From NCBI GenBank assembly GCA_964459305.1, contig CAYWNA010000294.1:1-15530 (forward strand): 15,530 nucleotides of DNA, read 5' to 3'. The first letter of the stretch is position 1. Each line of letters opens with the position of its first letter. Below the pieces are notes generated by a model. It was given only the letters and a program-made list of their open reading frames with translations, did not search any database and was not told where the DNA came from. Source of the stretch: CAYWNA01 sp964459305 (GTDB lineage: Bacteria > Planctomycetota > Planctomycetia > Pirellulales > Pirellulaceae). Below, in pieces: positions 8,107-14,641 of the stretch. A program made the position numbers and the translations under genes.

Positions 8107-8293
8107 TTAGTCGAATTCGCGAGAATCCAGATTGGCTGAGAATCCTGAAATCTTGCGTATTCAGCGACCACAATCACCGACATGGAATCTGGCCGTACAC
8201 TTTCTCCCTCCACGTCTTGGTAAAATCCTGGTTGGATGTGATAATCTCGCGTGCGATCACTGAGGCATGAACCGTGTCGTGAAGGAGGCGAGA

Positions 8294-8437
8294 ATGTCGC
8301 GATCGCAAGGAATCAGTCGTGGTTCGTTGTTGCGAGCCCTTGCCAGTGCGGCCGTCAGGTCCGCGGAGGTTCGTGCCGATTGCGGCCTTTGGCTGGGATG
8401 GGCAAGTTGTTGCACTCGGCGGGCGCCATCGCCGTAG
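8294..8437 (+). CDS. doubtful small ORF, 47 aa, with strong ribosome binding site
   Basis: An ATG lies 5 bases after GGAGG (8284-8288) and opens a 47-codon frame ending at TAG 8435-8437. The predicted peptide is Arg/Ser/Ala-rich with a Trp/Cys-containing end and no recognised domain. The only support is the ribosome binding site; the codons do not clearly look selected. It may be chance or the damaged start of a lost gene. Confidence 0.2.
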   Translation: MSRSQGISRGSLLRALASAAVRSAEVRADCGLWLGWASCCTRRAPSP

Positions 8438-8461
8438 AACAGGAACGTCTGCTAGAATGGG

Positions 8462-8505
8462 ACCCGGCCGGCGGGTGTTTCGTGGGACGCCGAAGCCAGC
8501 CGGGT
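8462..8505 (+). promoter_or_regulatory. leader hairpin upstream of the fabF-like gene
   Basis: The 11-base arms 8462-8472 and 8495-8505 pair at 10 of 11 positions (one C-A mismatch) around a 22-base loop. It sits about 70 bases before the ketoacyl synthase start. There is no T-run, so it is not a classical terminator. It could be a 5' UTR structure or another small repeat. Confidence 0.3.
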
Positions 8506-8573
8506 GCTTTCTCGCCCCATGCGGGCGCCGTGGCATCTGTAGAAGGTAGACGTATCTGTAGAGATAAGGAGCG

Positions 8574-9812
8574 ATGATGCAGGACGGAAGGACGGTCGTA
8601 GTCACGGGTATTGGAGTTTTCACTTCCATCGGCTGCAAGCGGGCGGATTTCTGGAACGCGCTCAGGTCCGGCAAGTCGGGTATTCAGCGCCTTGGGGCGT
8701 TCGACCCGGACGGACACCTGAGCCAGATCGCTTCCGAGGTTGTCGGCTTTGATCCCGAGGACCATCTCTCCTACAAGCAAGCCCGCAAAATGGCGAGGGT
8801 CTCGCAGTTTGCCTCGTGCGCTGCAATTGAGGCGGTAAAGGATGCCGGACTTGACCTCGAAAAGGAGAACCGGGCGAGGATCGGGTGTGTCATCGGGTCG
8901 GCCGCCGGGGATTACACCAACATCGAGCAGCAGCACCTTCGATTTCAGGAGAAAGGGCCGGGCTCCGTTAATCCTCAATCGATACCTCGCATCATTCCAA
9001 ATATGCCGGCATGCAATGCAGCGATCATCCTGGGGATTCACGGGCCAAATTTGGGTGTTGCCACGGCTTGTGCTACGGGCGCCTCTGCCATCGGCATGGC
9101 ATTTGGGCTTCTCAGGCAAGGCAGAGCGGATGTCGTGCTCGCCGGTGGCGCTGAGTCTACCATCACCCCCTTGGTCGTCGATGCCTACGCCAGTATGCGA
9201 GTTCTTTCCCGCCGCAATGCGGAGCCGGAGAGGGCCAGCCGCCCATTCGATTTGGACCGGGACGGATTCGTGATTGGCGAGGGGGCGGGGGTGCTGGTCC
9301 TCGAAACCGCGGAACACGCCCGGGCGCGCCAAGCGGAAACTCTAGCTGTACTGAAAGGCTTTGGCACGACTTGCGATGCATACAACACCGCACTTCCCGA
9401 ACCGGATGGCCGGTGGGCCGCGGCGGCGATCGAGGAAGCCCTCAGGGATGCGCAGGTCAACGCGGATGATATCGGATACATCAACGCCCATGGCACATCC
9501 ACACAGGTCAATGACAGGGTCGAAACCACAGCCATCCGCCGTGTCTTCGGAGACCGGAGCGTACCGGTCAGCTCGAGCAAGTCCATGATCGGTCACACGC
9601 TGGGTGCCGCAGGGGCTATCGAAGCTGCCGCTACCGTGCTCGCCGTACACGACGGCATCTTGCCGCCGACGATCAATCACGAGACGAAAGACCCCGAATG
9701 CGACCTCGACGTAGTGCCGAATGAAGCGCGCGAAGTGAACATTGACGTGGCCGCATCCAACGCTTTTGGCTTCGGCGGACAAAACGCGGTGTTGGTGTTC
9801 GCAAAGCCCTGA
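8574..9812 (+). CDS. fabF: beta-ketoacyl-ACP synthase II-like protein (FabF/KAS II)
   Basis: Condensing enzyme that extends acyl-ACP with malonyl-ACP in fatty acid synthesis, cytoplasmic. At 412 residues it has the normal FabF length. It starts with TVVVTGIGV, has the nucleophile in GVATACATGA (C166), the two catalytic histidines in NAHGTST (H306) and SMIGHTLGAAG (H341), the conserved lysine K336, and the closing NAFGFGGQN motif, so it should be active. Two ATG codons overlap at 8574 and 8577. AAGGAG (8566-8571) is 2 and 5 bases away, so the second is the better spaced start; the difference is one residue. No acyl carrier protein, FabG, FabD or FabZ gene is in the window, so it may be an extra copy for a special lipid rather than the housekeeping enzyme. 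Its stop is only 13 bases from the stop of the convergent ceramidase-like gene. Confidence 0.92.
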   Translation: MMQDGRTVVVTGIGVFTSIGCKRADFWNALRSGKSGIQRLGAFDPDGHLSQIASEVVGFDPEDHLSYKQARKMARVSQFASCAAIEAVKDAGLDLEKENRARIGCVIGSAAGDYTNIEQQHLRFQEKGPGSVNPQSIPRIIPNMPACNAAIILGIHGPNLGVATACATGASAIGMAFGLLRQGRADVVLAGGAESTITPLVVDAYASMRVLSRRNAEPERASRPFDLDRDGFVIGEGAGVLVLETAEHARARQAETLAVLKGFGTTCDAYNTALPEPDGRWAAAAIEEALRDAQVNADDIGYINAHGTSTQVNDRVETTAIRRVFGDRSVPVSSSKSMIGHTLGAAGAIEAAATVLAVHDGILPPTINHETKDPECDLDVVPNEAREVNIDVAASNAFGFGGQNAVLVFAKP

Positions 9813-9825
9813 CTGAAGCGAACAT

Positions 9826-11163
9826 CTAGCGTTCCATGAGCTTCTTGACCGCGTCGACAACGAGGTCCTCGACGCCGGGTTTGAACGGGCCGTGCCAGCC
9901 GAAGTATCTCATCGCGCCTTCGGCCTCGTATCCTCCTTCGGCCAACACGCGTTCGGAAGGCACGTAGGCGAATACCTCGCTCGAATACCCAGCGACCCAT
10001 ATTCGCTCCGGGGCAAGTTCCTTTCGAAGCCGCAGTGCATAGTCTACAACCACCTCGCCTCCCAATGCGACGAGCGAAAGATCCTCACCAAACTTGATTA
10101 CTTGTATCGGGTACGGGTAGGACGACTCCAGTTCTCCTTGCTTGGCGATTCGCTTGAGCAAGACCTCGGTCAGTCGCTGGTCGTACACATTTCCTTTACC
10201 GCGTCGTTCTTCGAGGTCTTCTTTCGTGGGAGGATCGACAAACGGCAAGTCGATGCGCTCAAAGGCCACGGTCAGCGGACCTCGGACTGGATGAAGCTCT
10301 CCTGTCAGCACCTGCTCCACAGCGGCGGCCAATGACTTGCCATGTTGTTCGGCCAATTCGAGCTTTCCACGCGGACTGGGATTGATGTCCCCGCCACAGC
10401 CGGCCATGAACATTGCGGTGGCCCCAGGACGGAATCGCTCGAATGCGATCTGGGCAAAACCGGCGTAATCTCCGTTGTATCGATAGAAATCGCCTCCCAG
10501 CGTCGCAGTATGGCATGCGTAACCGAACACCACCGCCAGCAGTCGATCGTCCTGGTCGCTGACCTGTAGGACAGGCACTGAATGATCAACCGGCCCCTGG
10601 GGATTGTAGCGTTTCCGGCGGTTCATCCCAAACGTTGCCTTACCCTCGCCATAGGCCAACTCCGCCGGGCGCATGGTTCCGCACGCGTCTTCGACTAGTT
10701 TCACCAATTTGTCCTCAAGAGTCTGGCTGTAGACATTCACGTCGTCCTGCTGTTGGGCGCTCAATCCGTACGTCACCAATGCCCCGTCGCTGACTCGCAC
10801 GACCGGACCGCAATGCGTGTGCGAAGCGTTGAAGACAATCCGCTCCCGCTCGATTCCCGTTCGCCGATGCACACGGGCTCCCACGGCGTCAGGCAGTTCC
10901 CGGCCAAACTCGTCGCCAATCAGGTCCATCGCGACAATCGCAACGCGTTCGCCACGCGTGTCTTCGATCACCAATGCCTTGGCCCAAAGCGAATGGACGG
11001 CTCCTTCGGCTGGGTGTTTGCGGCTGGCGTAGCCGGACATCCACAGCAGCTTGGTCGGCGTAACGTCTATCCGCGCGATTCCGACCTGCCATTCCGCAGC
11101 CAGACCAAAGGAAGTCCATGAGACAACAAGTCCAACGATCCATAGTGCTGCAGCCTTTCTCAT
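9826..11163 (-). CDS. exported neutral/alkaline ceramidase-like hydrolase, paralogue 2 (445 aa)
   Basis: The ATG at 11163 follows a GGAG (complement of 11170-11173) by 6 bases. Residues 1-23 form a signal peptide with a likely cut after LAA. The mature protein opens with VGIARIDVTP, as in the ceramidase-like family. Metal-site elements are SHTHCGP (114-120, with Cys where Ser is usual), GYACHTATLGG (H218) and GCGGDINP (255-262). Toward the C-terminus LGGEVVVDY supplies the expected glutamate, and AYVPSERVLAEGGYE the tyrosine-containing substrate loop. It is a single catalytic domain, without the C-terminal domain of true ceramidases. The substrate is unknown. It is distantly related to the other two paralogues, so the three are not recent duplicates. 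It lies downstream of paralogue 3 on the same strand, with 177 bases and a repeat between them, so cotranscription is possible but not assured. Confidence 0.88.
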   Translation of the reverse strand: MRKAAALWIVGLVVSWTSFGLAAEWQVGIARIDVTPTKLLWMSGYASRKHPAEGAVHSLWAKALVIEDTRGERVAIVAMDLIGDEFGRELPDAVGARVHRRTGIERERIVFNASHTHCGPVVRVSDGALVTYGLSAQQQDDVNVYSQTLEDKLVKLVEDACGTMRPAELAYGEGKATFGMNRRKRYNPQGPVDHSVPVLQVSDQDDRLLAVVFGYACHTATLGGDFYRYNGDYAGFAQIAFERFRPGATAMFMAGCGGDINPSPRGKLELAEQHGKSLAAAVEQVLTGELHPVRGPLTVAFERIDLPFVDPPTKEDLEERRGKGNVYDQRLTEVLLKRIAKQGELESSYPYPIQVIKFGEDLSLVALGGEVVVDYALRLRKELAPERIWVAGYSSEVFAYVPSERVLAEGGYEAEGAMRYFGWHGPFKPGVEDLVVDAVKKLMER

Positions 11164-11236
11164 TTGTCACTCCGCCTTCTTGATTCGATGCTCGTGTCTT
11201 CCTAATTATCCCTCAACAGCTTCCTGGTTCGGCGCG

Positions 11237-11325
11237 GGTCTCTGACCCCGCCGAAAGATCCGACCGAAGGTCTCCGGACAGCCGGGAGACCGTTCAATCG
11301 GGGCAAGTGGCTCGGTCGAGAGACC
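11237..11325. repeat. nested inverted repeat with four GGTCTC/GAGACC words
   Basis: Lies between the two minus-strand ceramidase-like genes. The outer arms 11237-11247 and 11314-11325 pair with one bulged base. The inner arms 11269-11275 and 11285-11291 pair perfectly (7 bp) around a 9-base loop. GGTCTC occurs at 11237 and 11269, and its complement at 11286 and 11320. It may be a repeat family member or a structure that tunes readthrough from paralogue 3 to paralogue 2. Confidence 0.6.
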
Positions 11326-11340
11326 GGCCACAACGTCTTT

Positions 11341-12705
11341 CTACTTTAGCCCCAACAGCTTGCGAATCCCCGCTTTCAGTCTGACCTCGGATTGGGGAAC
11401 CACGAATGAATCCTTGGGCTCGTAACCGCCTTCCTCGAAGGCCCGCTCGGTGCAGACGTAGCCGCAACAACAATCCCCATACGCGGCCACGGCGACAAAC
11501 TTGGACGGCAACAGGCCTTGGGCGAAAAGTTGAAAATCAATCATCGACTCGCCCGGCAGATGCAAGATGTGAACGCCCCCGATCGAAAGCGAGCTGAGCA
11601 CGATGGGAATATCCTGCCGCCCGAGGAAGGCCAGCGGCATCGCCCCACGGTAGATCCGGTTCGAGGGATTGAGCTGCGAGTTAGTCATTCGGCTGCGATA
11701 GTCGGCTTCGGTGTAGCCAGGATCGGAACGCGGCACGAGTCGTAGCGGTGCGGTCCGCCATTGGATCGACGTGGCCTGCTGGAACTGGGTCGCGGCGATA
11801 GACCCTCTCATACCTTCGGCCAGCCGGGTTGCGAGTCGCTCGCGGGCCGCACGTGAACCGTCGTTGTACTTGCCCGCCGTGATATCGCCACCGCAGCCGT
11901 TGAAATAGATCTGAAACACCTTCTCCTCAGCCTCAAGCGTCTCACGGGCAATGCCGGGGAAATCGTAGCTTGCCCGAGGATCGCCGTAGAAACTCTGCGG
12001 ATGCGTGGCGTAATAGTGCAGGCGAGCCAACACCTTGTCTCCGTGTGCGAAAGTGATCGTTTTGAGCCAAGGATCGATGTGGCCGTCCGGCATGGCCCGC
12101 AAAGCGGGATCGGTGCAGCGGCTCCAGCGGACGAGAATCCTACCGTCGTCACTCCTGACTCGACGGCTGGAGGCGACCCCCTGGACCTTGGCCTGCCCCG
12201 TGCCGATCTGGTCGAAAGGTTCCAGCTGGTCGATCGCGGCTTCTACTGCGGCAGCCAGTCGATCGGCCGTTTCGTCAAAGAACGCCGGTTTCAGGTGCGG
12301 AGGCGGGTCATCGATTTTCTCCAGTAGCTGGAAAGCGTCGCCGTCAGCCATCGGCCCGGTGTGTTGATGGATCGTCTGAACCGCAACTCGCGAAGCATCG
12401 GTACCGGCAGCTTCGGCCATCTTCTGGCGGAACAGCACGTGCGTGCCGTTACACACTTCGCACCAGTCCATCGAACATAGAACGTACCGCTCGCCGCCAT
12501 CGTCCAACACGACGCCTTTGGCCAGCAATGGATGTTCGATAGTGGCCAGCGGTTGGTAGCTCGAATAGAACGGCTCTCCCAGCGGTGGCGTCACATCGCA
12601 CTCGAAGGTAGCCACCCGCAAGGAAACCTCGGCGCCGTTCACAGGTAGGGCACCAGCGGACAGGACAACATGCAGTGAGGCGATCAGTAGCGAGTGAAGA
12701 CGCAC
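11341..12705 (-). CDS. exported neutral/alkaline ceramidase-like hydrolase, paralogue 3 (454 aa)
   Basis: The frame is open up to 12837, but GTG at 12705 is the better start. AAGGAG (complement of 12713-12718) lies 7 bases upstream, and translation from there begins directly with a signal peptide of about 25 residues; the longer version would put 44 unconvincing residues before it. The protein opens with VATFECDVTPPLG. Family elements are TIHQHTGP (111-118, HQH where the others have HTH), YYATHPQSF (H235) and NGCGGDITAGKYN (269-281). LPGESMIDF gives the C-terminal glutamate, and GYVCTERAFEEGGYE matches the C-terminal loop of paralogue 2. A run of three cysteines and a fourth close by (C412-C414, C418) is unusual in an exported protein. 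Substrate unknown. It is the first gene of the minus-strand pair and is divergent from the GH109-like gene. Confidence 0.85.
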   Translation of the reverse strand: MRLHSLLIASLHVVLSAGALPVNGAEVSLRVATFECDVTPPLGEPFYSSYQPLATIEHPLLAKGVVLDDGGERYVLCSMDWCEVCNGTHVLFRQKMAEAAGTDASRVAVQTIHQHTGPMADGDAFQLLEKIDDPPPHLKPAFFDETADRLAAAVEAAIDQLEPFDQIGTGQAKVQGVASSRRVRSDDGRILVRWSRCTDPALRAMPDGHIDPWLKTITFAHGDKVLARLHYYATHPQSFYGDPRASYDFPGIARETLEAEEKVFQIYFNGCGGDITAGKYNDGSRAARERLATRLAEGMRGSIAATQFQQATSIQWRTAPLRLVPRSDPGYTEADYRSRMTNSQLNPSNRIYRGAMPLAFLGRQDIPIVLSSLSIGGVHILHLPGESMIDFQLFAQGLLPSKFVAVAAYGDCCCGYVCTERAFEEGGYEPKDSFVVPQSEVRLKAGIRKLLGLK

Positions 12706-12820
12706 GATGGAGCTCCTTGGGTGATGTGCCAATCTTGGTAGGATTTTGCCTCTCAAGATATCACATGGTCTAGCGCAATGGTACAATGCGGCGACCACGT
12801 TGGAGAAATCACGGCATGAA

Positions 12821-12892
12821 GAAAGGGACAAAAACAAGACGGATCGGAGTGCGTTGTCAATTTAGGTCCCTTCTGTCTTTTTGGCCCTTTTC
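12821..12892. repeat. imperfect inverted A/G-rich and T/C-rich tracts
   Basis: In the 233 bp divergent gap between paralogue 3 and the GH109-like gene, an aaagggacaaaaa-type tract (12821-12840) is mirrored by a complementary T/C-rich tract (12871-12892). The pairing is imperfect. It lies within the probable leader of the GH109-like gene. A TACAAT at 12782-12787 could be a -10 box, but no good -35 is seen. Confidence 0.35.
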
Positions 12893-12938
12893 CTGACCAC
12901 CCCCAAACACACCAACTCTACAAGAAACGGAGACCAAC

Positions 12939-14219
12939 ATGACCAAAAAGATCCACCGTCGTGATGCACTGCGTATCGGCGCCGCAGCCGGGTTGGCGAC
13001 TGGGCTGGCTCCTGCCGTGATCGCGCAAGCGACGTCCAAACCGATCCGGCTCGGCGTGGTCGGTGTCGGGGGCCGGGGTACGCACCTGTTGCGGCTCGCG
13101 ATCAATGCGGGTGTGGAAGTGCCCGCGCTGTGCGATATCAAGGAACCCAACCTGAATCGGGCAATCGGTATCGTGGAACAGGCATGCGGCCGCAAGCCCG
13201 AAGGATACTCAAAAGGTCCGAAAGACTATCTGCGGATGCTCGAGCGCGACGACCTGGACGCGATCATTTGCGGCACGGGTATGCAAGTGCACGCGGAAAT
13301 ATGCATCGCCGCGATGCGGGCCGGCAAAGACGCACTCAGCGAGGTGGCCGCCGCCATGACGCTGGACGAATGCTGGGGGCTGGTCCGCGCCAAGGAAGAG
13401 ACCGGCCGGATCTACATGATGTCGGAAAATTGCTGCTACTGGTCCCACATGCTGATGGTCCGCAAGATGGCCGAGGAGGGTCTGTTCGGCGACATCACGT
13501 ACGCCGAGTGCGGTTACGTCCACGATTGTCGAGCCCTGGCATTCGACGGCCAAGGAAAACTCACCTGGCGCGGCGAGATGGCCCGCGACTACGGCGGAAA
13601 CCTCTATCCCACCCACGACCTCGGCCCCATTGCCAAGTGCATGGGCATCAACCGCGGCGACCGGCTGGAGTCGCTGGTGGCGATGGAGAGCCGGAGCGAT
13701 TCGATCGAGAACTATGTGGCCCAACGATTCCCCGCCGATCACCCCGCGCGCAAAGTGAGTTTCAACTTGGCCGATTCCACCAACGTGCTGATTCGCACCG
13801 CCAACGGTGTGCTGATCGACCAGCGTTTCGATATGTACTCGGCCCGGCCTGCCTCGGGTCCCTATCATGCCCTGCAGGGCGTCAAGGGTAGCTACGATTC
13901 GCGGTTGAAGAGCATCTGGATCGAAGGCCGCTCGGCTGGCCGCAAATGGGATCCACAAGACAAATACGCCAAGGAATTCGAACACCCGCTGTGGACCGAG
14001 CTGGCCGAAAAGGCCAAAGGGTCCGGACACGGTGGCGCCGATTTCTTCGTCGTCTACGATTTCCTGGAGACCGTGCGCAACGGCGGACCCGCACCGGTCG
14101 ACGTCTACGACGCCGCGGCCTGGAGTTCGATCATTCCCCTGTCCGGCAAGTCGATCGCCGAAGGTGGTACCGTGCAAGAGATTCCCGACTTTACCAATGG
14201 CAAATGGAAGAACGCTTAA
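12939..14219 (+). CDS. Tat-exported Gfo/Idh/MocA-family protein, GH109-like (426 aa)
   Basis: GGAG (12929-12932) precedes the ATG by 6 bases. The N-terminus HRRDALRIGAAAG (6-18) is a Tat signal ending near residue 31. A Rossmann NAD(P) site follows (GVVGVGGRG, 39-47). The later motifs point to glycoside hydrolase family 109 rather than to a simple dehydrogenase. SEVAAAM (134-140) replaces the usual EKP segment, and ENCCY (163-167), GYVHD (192-196), NLYPTHDLGP (221-230) with NRGDR, and GHGGADF (363-369) resemble the signature segments of that family. GH109 enzymes remove terminal N-acetylgalactosamine-type sugars by an NAD-dependent redox mechanism with tightly bound cofactor, which fits Tat export of a folded protein. 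The exact sugar is unknown. It may be the first gene of a plus-strand run with the URO-D-like remnant and the symporter. Broad family assignment is firm; the GH109 assignment is by motif memory. Confidence 0.87.
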   Translation: MTKKIHRRDALRIGAAAGLATGLAPAVIAQATSKPIRLGVVGVGGRGTHLLRLAINAGVEVPALCDIKEPNLNRAIGIVEQACGRKPEGYSKGPKDYLRMLERDDLDAIICGTGMQVHAEICIAAMRAGKDALSEVAAAMTLDECWGLVRAKEETGRIYMMSENCCYWSHMLMVRKMAEEGLFGDITYAECGYVHDCRALAFDGQGKLTWRGEMARDYGGNLYPTHDLGPIAKCMGINRGDRLESLVAMESRSDSIENYVAQRFPADHPARKVSFNLADSTNVLIRTANGVLIDQRFDMYSARPASGPYHALQGVKGSYDSRLKSIWIEGRSAGRKWDPQDKYAKEFEHPLWTELAEKAKGSGHGGADFFVVYDFLETVRNGGPAPVDVYDAAAWSSIIPLSGKSIAEGGTVQEIPDFTNGKWKNA

Positions 14220-14233
14220 CCGGGCAGAATTCC

Positions 14234-14284
14234 CGTAGGACGGAATGCCATTCCGTCCGGGACGGATTAGCAATCCGTCCTACG
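14234..14284. repeat. 51 bp twin-hairpin repeat
   Basis: Two adjacent hairpins: 14238-14247 with 14249-14258 (10 bp perfect, one-base centre) and 14260-14268 with 14272-14280 (9 bp perfect, loop agc). The ends cgtaggacgga (14234-14244) and tccgtcctacg (14274-14284) are also exact inverted copies, so alternative foldings exist. It starts 14 bases after the GH109-like stop. I recall ggacggaat-type repeats in planctomycete intergenic DNA, unverified. It could act as a terminator-like or mRNA-stabilising structure. Confidence 0.75.
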
Positions 14285-14312
14285 CGGAAGGCAGTCTTTC
14301 CTTGGACGATCG

Positions 14313-14579
14313 ATGATGACGCCACGCCAGCGAGTACTTCGCGCAGTGCAGCACCAGCAGCCCGATCGCGTGCCGCTGTTCTATCGCGACGTGCCGCAGG
14401 TGGATGCCCGTCTGCGCGGGGAACTTGGCCTCAAGACGCGAGACGAGTTGTTCGAGTTGCTCGACATCATGGCTCCCGGCGGCGGCTTCTTCCTTGGCCC
14501 GACCCACAACTTTCAGGCGGACATACCAACCGAGAACATCCTGGCCATGTATGAGGCGGCCCGCCAGTATCCTGCATGA
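14313..14579 (+). pseudogene. uroporphyrinogen decarboxylase (URO-D)-like remnant with large in-frame internal deletion (88 aa)
   Basis: The 88-codon frame joins the two ends of a URO-D-like protein. Residues 1-51 (TPRQRVLRAVQHQQPDRVP, then RLRGELGL and DELFELLD) look like the usual N-terminus. Residues 52-86 (IMAPGGGFFLGPTHNFQAD, then IPTENILAMYEAAR) look like the usual C-terminus. Family members are about 330-380 residues long, so some 250 middle residues, including most of the barrel, are missing. The junction lies near 14460-14474 and keeps the frame. The catalytic core is gone, so decarboxylase or methyltransferase activity is not expected; I call it a pseudogene, though a stable small product is possible. 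Two ATGs overlap (14313 and 14316), with only a weak ribosome binding site (GGA at 14304-14306). It lies between the GH109-like gene and the symporter. Confidence 0.75.
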
Positions 14580-14641
14580 CGCGGCTTGAAATCGAGCTGA
14601 AATACGCGAAACTTCATTCGTTCTCAGCGGAAGGTAACGAC

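Larger units (their letters stand above)
8107..8573. other. intergenic DNA upstream of fabF-like gene, no recognised gene
   Basis: This is the remainder of a 640 bp gap. Open frames cross it, but none has a recognisable protein. It contains a doubtful 47-codon ORF (8294-8437), an extended -10-like TGCTAGAAT (8450-8458) without a convincing -35, a leader hairpin (8462-8505) and the ribosome binding site of the next gene (8566-8571). Confidence 0.5.

Noticed and set aside
8001..8270. 89-codon plus-strand frame after the aminotransferase-like gene
   Set aside because: Its first third is the palindromic repeat, with no recognised domain.
8251..8577. 108-codon plus-strand frame ending on the fabF-like start
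   Set aside because: No domain, no good ribosome binding site, and it covers the leader hairpin. The overlap with the fabF start is probably chance.
12706..12837. N-terminal extension of ceramidase-like paralogue 3
   Set aside because: It would place 44 residues before a typical signal peptide, while GTG 12705 has AAGGAG at ideal spacing.
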